Positions 57,444 to 64,000 of a DNA stretch of 64,000 nt are shown in pieces. The position numbers and the translations under genes were made by a program. This stretch comes from Paraburkholderia guartelaensis (lineage in GTDB: Bacteria > Pseudomonadota > Gammaproteobacteria > Burkholderiales > Burkholderiaceae), in contig NZ_SMOD01000022.1 in the NCBI RefSeq assembly GCF_004353905.1, positions 62,001 to 126,000 on the forward strand. Reading direction: 5' to 3'. Under the pieces are notes generated by a model that saw only the letters and a list, made by a program, of their open reading frames with translations, was not told the origin of the DNA and ran no database searches. Within the stretch, counting starts at the first letter, position 1. Each line of letters opens with the position of its first letter.

Positions 57444-58294
57444 CAGAACAGCGCGTAACGCGCGACGATCCACATGAGCCGTGCGCGCGGCTTGCTGACT
57501 TTCGTGCGCGGCAGGTCGAAGCCGCGATCCACGGTGCGCTCGAGCAGCACGCGGTAGACGCCCGACATGATGCGCGGCGCTTTCACCTGCGCGCGGGGCG
57601 TGGCATCCATGATCGCGTCGGCCTGCGCGAAGTGAGCGCGGGCGCGCTGCACGAGCGTCTCGCACACGCGCGGCAGCGACGGGTCGGCAGCGATCGTGTG
57701 CGGATTGCCCGCGGCGATCCCTTCACGCGCGAGCAGTTCGCGCGGGAGATAGCAGCGATTGATGTCCGCGTCTTCGTCGATGTCGCGCAGGATGTTGGTG
57801 AGCTGCAGCGCGCGCCCTAGATGGTGCGACAGCAAGCGGCCCGGCTCCTCCTGCATCCCGAAAATCCTCACCGACAGCCGGCCTGCGGCGCTCGCCACGC
57901 GGTCGCAGTACAGGTCGAGCGTGTCCTCGTCGGGGGCGCAGATGTCCTCGGCGGCGTCCATGGCCATGCCGTCGATCATCGCGTGAAAATCTTCGCGCTG
58001 CAGCCCGAACGTATGGATGTGGCGCGTGAGCGCCGCGAGCGAGGCGCGCGGCGTGCCGGCATAGCACGCGTCGATGTCGGCGCGCCATTGGTCGAGCCCC
58101 GCCGCACGCTCGGCGCGCGGCAGGTCGCTGTCCGCGATGTCGTCGACAGCGCGGCAGAAGGCGTAGACCTGATACATGGCGTCGCGCTGCGCAGGAGGCA
58201 GGATCCGCATCGCCAGATAAAACGAGCTGCCCGACGAAGCGGCGGCAGCGTCGGTTTGTTGTGTATCGTCCACGACGAGATTGGAAACAGCCAA
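57443..58294 (-). CDS. hpnD: Presqualene diphosphate synthase (HpnD)
   Basis: A 283-residue prenyltransferase that condenses two farnesyl diphosphates to presqualene diphosphate. Motifs: DDIADSD (residues 51-57) and NILRDIDED (167-175). I chose the TTG at 58294 because a GCGGAG lies 6 bases upstream and the residues AVSNLVVDD that follow look family-like; a GTG at 58321 would add nine residues. A TATACT on the minus strand (58446-58441) may be the operon's -10 box, about 140 bases before the start. First gene of hpnD-hpnE-shc-hpnG. Confidence 0.92.
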   Translation of the reverse strand: MAVSNLVVDDTQQTDAAAASSGSSFYLAMRILPPAQRDAMYQVYAFCRAVDDIADSDLPRAERAAGLDQWRADIDACYAGTPRASLAALTRHIHTFGLQREDFHAMIDGMAMDAAEDICAPDEDTLDLYCDRVASAAGRLSVRIFGMQEEPGRLLSHHLGRALQLTNILRDIDEDADINRCYLPRELLAREGIAAGNPHTIAADPSLPRVCETLVQRARAHFAQADAIMDATPRAQVKAPRIMSGVYRVLLERTVDRGFDLPRTKVSKPRARLMWIVARYALF

Positions 58295-58577
58295 GACGAT
58301 CTCCGCTGGGGGCGCCCTCACGGGCGTTCGACTCTATTCGGGCCCGCATTGCCGCGGGTCGCCCGCGCGCGCGGACACGCGCGAGGCACCCGACCCTTAA
58401 ATTGCTCGCCGGGTGGCGCGCAAGGCCGGAAACGGGCAAAAGTATATCAACCTTTGGGCGACCCGCGCAGGGCGGTCGGCGCATGGGGACCGCTTGGGGG
58501 CGCGGCCGCGTAGCCCCGGAGCATGGGGCGATGAGCCGGATTGATTGAGGCGGAGGCTGTCTGTGCGCAGGCAGATA

Positions 58578-59522
58578 TCAGGCGAGCGCGACCGAGCGGT
58601 TGCGCCCCTGACGCTTTGCCGTGTAGAGGGCGGCGTCCGCCTCGTTGATCATGCCTTCGTAGTCGGGCGCGCCCGTGCGCGCGGTGGCGGCGCCGACGCT
58701 GGCGGTCACGGGCACGATCACGCCCTGCACCTCGATCGGCTCGTCTCCGATCGTGCGGCGGATCTTCTCCGCGACGTAGAGCGCGTCGTCCAGCGGCGTG
58801 CACGGCAAGAGCAGCGCGAACTCCTCGCCGCCGAAGCGTCCGAACACATCCTGTTTGCGCACCACGCCCGACACGCGCTGCGCCATCGAGCGCAGGACCG
58901 TATCGCCGGCCACGTGACCGAATTCGTCGTTGATGCGCTTGAAGTGATCGAGATCGAACAGCAGCATCGAAAGCTCGCCGCCGTAGCGCTGCCAGCGCAG
59001 GAATTCGTCGGCGAGGCGCGTTTCGAAAAAGCGCCGGTTCGCGATGCCGGTGAGGCCGTCGCGGTCGGCGTATTCGCGCAGCTTCGCCACGGCTTCCTCG
59101 CGCTCGCGCTGCATGACGCTCACGTGCGTGACATCGGAGATGGTCACGCACACGGCGATCACGTCGCGCCCGCGCATGAGCGGCATGAAGGTGCAGTCCT
59201 GCTGCATGTAGTCCACGCCGCCCGTGATCGGCCGGTCATGGTCGAACTGGAACAGATACGGGCGCTGCTCCCACGAGCTGAACGCGAAGCTGCCCAGCTG
59301 GAACACGCTTTCCACCTTGCGCGTGAGCCACGCGCGCGGCAGATCGGGGAAGCGCTCGAAGATGGAGCAGCCGATCACGTCCTCGGCGGTCACGCCGCTG
59401 TGATCCTGCATGAAGCGGTTCCAGCTCAGCACCTTCATGTCGCGATCGACCACGAAAATGCCGAAACCCACCCGTTCGACAACGAGGTCCGAAAGTGTTG
59501 GCAACCCGGCTGGCTCGTTCAT
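58578..59522 (-). CDS. PAS-GGDEF diguanylate cyclase
   Basis: A 314-residue soluble signalling enzyme. A PAS domain (residues about 12-130) with LSWNRFMQDHSGVTAEDVIG precedes a GGDEF domain (about 150-310). The active site is GGEEF (231-235), so it should make c-di-GMP. The inhibitory I-site RKQD (222-225) lies exactly five residues upstream, predicting product feedback. The gene is the third in an overlapping operon: its start overlaps the CheC-like gene's stop by four bases. No EAL or HD-GYP domain is present. Confidence 0.94.
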   Translation of the reverse strand: MNEPAGLPTLSDLVVERVGFGIFVVDRDMKVLSWNRFMQDHSGVTAEDVIGCSIFERFPDLPRAWLTRKVESVFQLGSFAFSSWEQRPYLFQFDHDRPITGGVDYMQQDCTFMPLMRGRDVIAVCVTISDVTHVSVMQREREEAVAKLREYADRDGLTGIANRRFFETRLADEFLRWQRYGGELSMLLFDLDHFKRINDEFGHVAGDTVLRSMAQRVSGVVRKQDVFGRFGGEEFALLLPCTPLDDALYVAEKIRRTIGDEPIEVQGVIVPVTASVGAATARTGAPDYEGMINEADAALYTAKRQGRNRSVALA

Positions 59523-60142
59523 AGGCTATGTAACAACGCGTCGATGGCCCGGCTCACGACATGGATCGACTCCTCGGCCATCAGCATGACGAGGTGGGCG
59601 CGAAAGCGCTGGTCTTCCAGCGCGAAATTGACTTCGACGAGCAGCGCGACGTCCCAGGCGAGCAGGCCCGGCTGGAACACCTCGTCGAGCATGATCGCTT
59701 CGCCGAGCAGGCCCGGCTGCGAAAACACCGGCATGCGCCCGAGCTGGTCGAGCATCGACGATACGCACGCGCCCGTGAGCGCGTTGGCGACGTCGAACAT
59801 CAGCTCTTCCTCGGTGAGGGCATCGTCGCCGATCGTCGCGTAAGGTCCGCCGACCAGGCTGCCAAGCTCGGCGATCTCGCCGCTGCGGCAGATCACCAGC
59901 GCCTCGCCCTTGATCTCCGAGCGAAAGCCCTGGCGCACGGCCGCAACCGGGCCGTCGATACCGGTCATCTCGCGCAGCGCCGCCGCGGCCTCGGAGACGG
60001 CGACCACGCGCACGCGCGGCACCGACAGCTCGATGAAGGCGTTGAGCAGCCCCGACAGACGCGTCGCTGCCTGCCCCATGCCGAGATTGGCGATCTCCTG
60101 GAGCGCGTCGCGCTGGAGTTCCGTGAACACTCGATCAGGCAT
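59519..60142 (-). CDS. CheC-like phosphatase-family protein
   Basis: A 207-residue protein of the CheC/CheX/FliY family, which dephosphorylates CheY-type receivers. The first active-site motif D-x3-E-x2-N is intact (Asp12, Glu16, Asn19 in DALQEIANLG). In the second, the central Glu is replaced by Asp (Asp117, Asn120 in FDVANALTG). One fully canonical centre is therefore visible. It overlaps the upstream receiver gene by 8 bases and the downstream GGDEF gene by 4, so the three are tightly coupled. CheC proteins are rare in betaproteobacteria; the stand-alone receiver is the likely substrate. Confidence 0.88.
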   Translation of the reverse strand: MPDRVFTELQRDALQEIANLGMGQAATRLSGLLNAFIELSVPRVRVVAVSEAAAALREMTGIDGPVAAVRQGFRSEIKGEALVICRSGEIAELGSLVGGPYATIGDDALTEEELMFDVANALTGACVSSMLDQLGRMPVFSQPGLLGEAIMLDEVFQPGLLAWDVALLVEVNFALEDQRFRAHLVMLMAEESIHVVSRAIDALLHSL

Positions 60143-60503
60143 ACAACCCGTACTCCTTCAGGATGGGCAGCAGCGCCTCCTGGGTTACCGGCTTTGCGAC
60201 GAACGCCGCCGCGCCGAGCGCCTGCACGCGCTCGCGGGCACGAGGCTGGACGTCCGCGGAAACGACGATCACGAACGTATTCAGGTCTTCGTGCTGCAAC
60301 GCTTCGAGGACCTGGAAGCCCGTCAGGTCGGGCATCGTGAGGTCGAGGAACATCACAGCCGCGCGACCGGCGCGGTAATGGGCGAGCGCTTCGTGTCCGT
60401 TCGACGCGTACGAAATCGCCACGTCCCAGTCCTCGGGCAGCGCCTTCGTGAGCACCTTGCGGGCTAACAGCGAATCATCGGCGATCACGATGGGCAAGGA
60501 CAT
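60135..60503 (-). CDS. Stand-alone response regulator receiver (CheY-like)
   Basis: A 122-residue single receiver domain. The acidic pair is Asp9/Asp10, the phospho-acceptor is Asp54 (FLDLTMPDLTG), Thr/Ser is near 82 (VVSAD) and Lys is near 104 (AKPVT). No output domain. First gene of the receiver-CheC-GGDEF operon and divergent from a membrane hybrid kinase 616 bases away, a plausible phosphodonor. A role other than chemotaxis is likely since no chemotaxis receptors or flagellar genes are nearby. Confidence 0.93.
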   Translation of the reverse strand: MSLPIVIADDSLLARKVLTKALPEDWDVAISYASNGHEALAHYRAGRAAVMFLDLTMPDLTGFQVLEALQHEDLNTFVIVVSADVQPRARERVQALGAAAFVAKPVTQEALLPILKEYGLYA

Positions 60504-61119
60504 GGATATGCTGAATGAGTGTGCGTTGGACGGAGTGCGTTTCGACGGATTAACGGCGGCGTGGGCAATTACTTTAGGGAAACTTCAAAGAAAATTGCGA
60601 ACTGGCCGAATAATTCGTAACGCATGAAGGGACCCGCGCTGGCGCGTCGACTCAAGGCGCATGGCAGCGCCGATGCCCAATGGCTACCGGCAACCCGTGC
60701 GCCGGTCGTGAAGGCCCTCGTCTGCATGCCTGCAGCCACCCCGTAGCATGGCCATGCGCCGTGACGGCGGGCATGGCGTTCATGCGAATGCGTTATTTAT
60801 CGTGTTCGCGATTCTCGAATCAAATTGAATCAAATGCAACTCGCCGTTAATTAATCCGCGAACAAAATCGACTCATTCCGGCTAATTTATGGAAATAAAT
60901 GATCCATCCCTTAAATAAAGAACGTCGATTATCCCTTTGTGGTACGTTTGCGCTTCGCCGATTTTCGCGAATTCGGCCTTCAAGGAGAGGAAAACCCCTG
61001 GGCGGCGTGCCCGCCGCACGACGCTTGCGGCGAGCACGGTATGCGCTGGCCGTCGGGGCGTCATCGCGGTCGTTTATCATGTCGAATGCCCCGCCGCCTT
61101 TTCCCTGCTTTTCCGTACG
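60504..61119. other. Divergent spacer between the receiver gene and the hybrid kinase gene
   Basis: A 616-base gap, AT-rich from about 60785 to 60960, well below the surrounding GC level. It contains a tandem 10-base repeat (60817-60836) and several TAATTAAT/TTAAATAA-like stretches suited to promoters. No complete gene, RNA or known regulatory motif is seen. The first 280 bases are of normal composition and hold nothing recognisable. Confidence 0.55.
60817..60836. repeat. Tandem 10-base repeat in the divergent signalling spacer
   Basis: GAATCAAATT (60817-60826) is followed directly by GAATCAAATG (60827-60836), 9 of 10 matching. One helical turn apart on the same face, it could be a regulator site; chance in AT-rich DNA is possible. 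Confidence 0.4.
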
Positions 61120-63360
61120 ATGATTGCTGACCGGCCCGAGCGGCCAGACGAACGCATACCCCTGCCGCCCCCTGCCGACGACGCGCCGTTTCCGGCCGCG
61201 CCGGGCCACGACTTCACGGTGCGCCGACGCACGCTGCTCGCTCTCCTCGTCGCTGCGATCGTGCTGCCCTGCATCTACGTCGCCGCCATGGCGTACAACG
61301 ACTTGCGCAGCCGCGAAGCCGACGCCACCGACACCACGCTGCGCACCGTGCGCGTGGCGGAAGAGCACGCGCTCAAGGTGTTCGACATGAACGAGGCGCT
61401 CGACGCCCGCGTGGTCGACCTCGTGCGCGGGCTGAACGACGACGGCATCCGCGCCAGCGAGCCGCAGATCCACGAGAAACTCGATGCGATCGGCGGCGGT
61501 TATCCGCAGGTGGCCGCGGTGTCGATTTTCGGGTCTGACGGCAACCTGCTCGCGAGCAGCCGCTACTCGCCGCCGCCGCAAGTATCGATCGCCGCGCGCG
61601 AAGACTTCACCGGCATCCGCGACGGCCGCGTGCTCGACCACGTCTCGCGCGTGATGCAGGGCCAGGTGAGCGGCGAGACCGTGTTCAACACGGGCGTGCC
61701 GCGCCTCGACGACGCCGGCGGGTTCGCGGGTCTCGTCTCCGTCGCCCTGCGCCCCGGCTATTTCAGTTCGTTCTACCGCGACCTGCTCGGCCCCGACTCG
61801 CCGATGGCGCTCGGCCTCGTGCGCAGCGACGGCACGATCCTCGCCTTCGATCCGCCGCCGCGCGCGGACGGCTCGGTGGTCACGCCGCGCTCGCCGCTGG
61901 GCGCCGCGCTGCTGCACGGCACCGAGTCCGGTGTCGTGCGCATGCATTCCGCGCTGCTCGGCAGCAACGTGATCCTCGCGTTCCGGCGCGTGGGCGCGTA
62001 CCCCGTTTATGTGACCTGCGCGTATCGCACGCCGGCAATCTGGGCGGCCTGGTACCGGCACCTGAGCGTGCTCATCATCTCGATGTTCACGCCGTCGATC
62101 GCCCTCTGGTGCGTGATCTGGCTTTCGCTGCGACGCCTCGCCGCCGAAGAGGAGGCGTGGGAGCGCTGGCAGGCCGAGGCTTCCATGCGTCGCTCGATCG
62201 AATCCGCCTACCGGCAATCGCGCAAGATGGAAGCGCTCGGCAACCTCGTGGGCAGCGTCGCGCACGACTTCAACAACCTGCTGATGATCGTCTCGGCCAA
62301 CGTGCAGATCGCGCGCCGGCGCGGCGCGGCGGGCTTCGAGCGCGAGCTCTCCGCGGTCGAGCGCGCGCTCAAGAGCGGCCAGTCGCTCACGCGCCAACTG
62401 CTCGGCGTGGCACGCAAGCAGCCGCTGCGCAACGAGACGATCCACGTCGGGCGCTGGCTGCCGGCGGCCCGCGAACTGCTGCGTGCGTCGCTGGGCGCGA
62501 AGGTGTCGCTCGTCGTCGAAGTCGACAACGACGTGTGGCCCGTGCTCGTCGATGTGGCCGAGTTCGAGCTCGCGCTCATCAATCTCGCCGTGAACGCGCG
62601 CGACGCGATGCCCAACGGCGGCCGCTTCACGGTGCGCGCGCGCAACATCAGTTTCCGGCCCGGCGAAGGCTTTCCGCTCGACGGCGACTTCGTGCACGTC
62701 ACCCTCGAAGACACCGGCACGGGCATGCCGCCGGACGTGCTCGCGCGCGCGTTCGAGCCGCTCTATACGACCAAGTCGAAGGGCACCGGCACCGGCCTCG
62801 GGCTTCCGCAGGTGTTTGCGTTCTGCGAGCGCACCGGCGGACTCGCGGCGATCGACAGTGCGATCGGCGCGGGCACGACCGTGCATCTCTATCTGCCGCG
62901 CTCGCTCGCCGAGCCGCCCGCGCAGCGTCCGAGCGAGCCGCGCGAGGAGAGCGCCCAGGTGCAGCACGGCCTCAACGTGCTGCTCGTGGAGGACAACGAC
63001 GAAGTCGCGGCCGGCACCGAAGCGCTCCTGCAGATGATGGGCCACCGCGTGACCTGCGCTAGCGACGCGGCGAGCGCACTGGAACGGGTCGAAGCGCCGC
63101 TTGCCGAGGGCGAGCACGCGCCGCGCTTCGACCTCGTGCTTTCCGACATCCACATGCCGGGGACGATGAACGGGATCGATCTGGCCGAGGCCCTGCAGGG
63201 GCTCGAGCCGAACCTGCCCGTGATCCTCGTGACGGGCTACGCGGAGGAACTCGAACGCACGCGCAATGCCGATGTACGTGTGCTGGCGAAGCCGTTCGAC
63301 ATCGCGCTGCTGGAGAAAATGCTCGAGGCGATTCGCGAGGACCGCCAGGCGCGAGCATGA
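61120..63360 (+). CDS. Membrane hybrid sensor histidine kinase
   Basis: A 746-residue kinase. A span at residues about 38-58 and another at 314-336 enclose a periplasmic double-Cache-like sensor (about 70-310). The phospho-acceptor is His382 in VAHDFNNLLM, the HATPase has N-box VNARDAMPNGG, and DTGTGM and GTGLGL boxes follow. A C-terminal receiver (about 617-745) has Asp676 (LSDIHMPG). I chose the ATG at 61120, which gives a sensible cytoplasmic N-terminus; the frame is open upstream through the spacer. No ribosome site is clear. It is divergent from the receiver-CheC-GGDEF operon. Confidence 0.9.
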   Translation: MIADRPERPDERIPLPPPADDAPFPAAPGHDFTVRRRTLLALLVAAIVLPCIYVAAMAYNDLRSREADATDTTLRTVRVAEEHALKVFDMNEALDARVVDLVRGLNDDGIRASEPQIHEKLDAIGGGYPQVAAVSIFGSDGNLLASSRYSPPPQVSIAAREDFTGIRDGRVLDHVSRVMQGQVSGETVFNTGVPRLDDAGGFAGLVSVALRPGYFSSFYRDLLGPDSPMALGLVRSDGTILAFDPPPRADGSVVTPRSPLGAALLHGTESGVVRMHSALLGSNVILAFRRVGAYPVYVTCAYRTPAIWAAWYRHLSVLIISMFTPSIALWCVIWLSLRRLAAEEEAWERWQAEASMRRSIESAYRQSRKMEALGNLVGSVAHDFNNLLMIVSANVQIARRRGAAGFERELSAVERALKSGQSLTRQLLGVARKQPLRNETIHVGRWLPAARELLRASLGAKVSLVVEVDNDVWPVLVDVAEFELALINLAVNARDAMPNGGRFTVRARNISFRPGEGFPLDGDFVHVTLEDTGTGMPPDVLARAFEPLYTTKSKGTGTGLGLPQVFAFCERTGGLAAIDSAIGAGTTVHLYLPRSLAEPPAQRPSEPREESAQVQHGLNVLLVEDNDEVAAGTEALLQMMGHRVTCASDAASALERVEAPLAEGEHAPRFDLVLSDIHMPGTMNGIDLAEALQGLEPNLPVILVTGYAEELERTRNADVRVLAKPFDIALLEKMLEAIREDRQARA

Positions 63361-63526
63361 CGCGGGGCGCGTGACGAGCCTCGCGGCACGAGGCTTGCGG
63401 CAGGCAGCGCGACCCGCAGAATCAGGCGGTTAGACGTCGCGCGCACCCTGCGCCAACCGATGCACGAGCGATGCACAATCGGCGCATGATGTAAGCAGGC
63501 GTCGCCATCTGGCGAAGGAGGATGTC

Positions 63527-64000
63527 ATGAAACAGACCGTGACCGGCGTTTTCCATACCTACGAAGAAGCACGCCACGCGCAGGACGCGCTGCTGCAACG
63601 CGGCTTCGCGGCGGGCGACATCGACCTGCCGGCGCGCACAGAGGGCGTGCTGGCCGGCATCGAGCGGCTCGTGGGAAGTTTTTTCTCGTCGACAGGCGAT
63701 GTGCGTCGAACCACCGAGGCCCAGACCGGCATGACGCCGCCGCCGGGCGAAGCGGTGCGCATCGGCGTGCATGTGAGCGACGAGGCGCACGCCAACCTCG
63801 CATACGAGACGCTGCGCGAGGAGCACGCGACGGAAGTCGCGCTACGCGGCACGCCGTGGGCGTGGCCTGCAACGGACCGCCCGGTCGCGCGCGAGCACTC
63901 GGCGCTCGACGAACTGGGTCTCTCCGAGTTCGCCGATGCCCTGCGCCGCCGCGCCGCGCAGACCGAAGCGGCGCGCGAACAAGGCTCCGTTGACCCGACC
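63527..64000 (+). CDS. General-stress-17M-like domain protein (3' end outside window)
   Basis: The first 158 codons of a gene that runs off the window. A strong GAAGGAGGATGTC ribosome site precedes the ATG at 63527. The N-terminus (TVTGVFHTYEEARHAQDALLQRGF) matches the general stress protein 17M/YflT-like fold, where a short beta-alpha unit detects or binds a small ligand. No membrane span is seen so far. A heat-stress or envelope-stress role is typical by name only. It follows the hybrid kinase by 166 bases with a small hairpin between. Confidence 0.75.
   Translation, partial: MKQTVTGVFHTYEEARHAQDALLQRGFAAGDIDLPARTEGVLAGIERLVGSFFSSTGDVRRTTEAQTGMTPPPGEAVRIGVHVSDEAHANLAYETLREEHATEVALRGTPWAWPATDRPVAREHSALDELGLSEFADALRRRAAQTEAAREQGSVDPT

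Noticed and set aside
60847..63153. A very long open frame (about 768 codons) on the minus strand opposite the hybrid kinase
   Set aside because: Its translation is Arg/His/Ala-rich with no family resemblance, and the plus strand encodes a complete kinase with all motifs. It is an antisense shadow typical of high-GC DNA.
63377..63395. Small hairpin AGCCTCG...CGAGGCT after the hybrid kinase
   Set aside because: Stem is only 7 bases and lacks a T-run; not a convincing terminator.
1..64000. CRISPR arrays, tRNA or rRNA genes, insertion sequences, prophage or integrase genes
   Set aside because: Looked for and not seen: no regularly spaced repeats, no cloverleaf-like segments recognised, no transposase or integrase motifs among the translations.

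Overview
The window is GC-rich, densely coded DNA with no tRNA, rRNA, insertion sequence, phage gene or CRISPR array that I can see. Gene content and order point to a chromosome of a Burkholderia-type betaproteobacterium (Burkholderia, Paraburkholderia or Caballeronia): hopanoid (hpn) genes near ispH, a polyamine uptake and catabolism block, a cstA/ybdD pair, and MocR and MarR regulators. The genus assignment is inference from content. No rRNA or other species marker is present.

Region 1 (1-7.1 kb): the end of a carbohydrate ABC transporter (two MalF/MalG-type permeases, the first cut by the window edge), a small glycine-zipper protein, an AEC-family carrier, and a DHA2 (EmrB/QacA-type) efflux pump divergent from a MarR regulator. 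A perfect palindrome in that divergent gap overlaps the pump's -10 box. A puuR-puuC pair follows on the minus strand.

Region 2 (7.1-23.6 kb): a polyamine superlocus. A 0.93-kb gene-free spacer separates puuR-puuC from puuD, puuA, a class III putrescine-type aminotransferase, a complete PotFGHI-like importer, an outer-membrane porin-like protein, and two diverged PuuB-type oxidases. Together these could carry polyamine from the outer membrane to the GABA level by two routes: gamma-glutamylation (PuuA/B/C/D) and direct transamination. An aldo-keto reductase, a MocR regulator and a GNAT acetyltransferase close the block.

Region 3 (23.6-34.4 kb): a rubrerythrin / two-cluster Fe-S protein / DUF3501 trio, a secreted DRGH nuclease, small orphan proteins, a dienelactone hydrolase fused to an NTF2-like domain, a HAD phosphatase, a Crp/Fnr regulator, an Mpo1-like membrane protein, RarD, an EgtD without an adjacent EgtB, and an acylphosphatase.

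Region 4 (34.5-58.3 kb): a hopanoid region split over several transcription units: hpnA; hpnC-hpnB; ispH-hpnH; hpnM; hpnN-mlaA(vacJ); and hpnD-hpnE-shc-hpnG. These cover squalene formation from farnesyl diphosphate, cyclisation, adenosyl side-chain addition and processing, and probable trafficking to the outer membrane (the RND protein HpnN translationally coupled to an MlaA lipoprotein, with MlaC-like HpnM divergent). Embedded among them are a secreted beta-propeller protein, cstA-ybdD with a Cache-type histidine kinase/LuxR regulator pair, and an acyl-CoA thioesterase.

Region 5 (58.5-64 kb): a signalling block in which a stand-alone receiver, a CheC-like protein and a PAS-GGDEF diguanylate cyclase overlap in one operon, divergent from a membrane hybrid histidine kinase. 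The window ends inside a general-stress-17M-like gene.

Nothing here is clearly a wholly unknown system. The strongest candidates for new biology are the HpnM/HpnN/MlaA trafficking arrangement, the polyamine locus with its own porin, the receiver-CheC-GGDEF operon, and several unusually clean operator-like repeats next to regulators.
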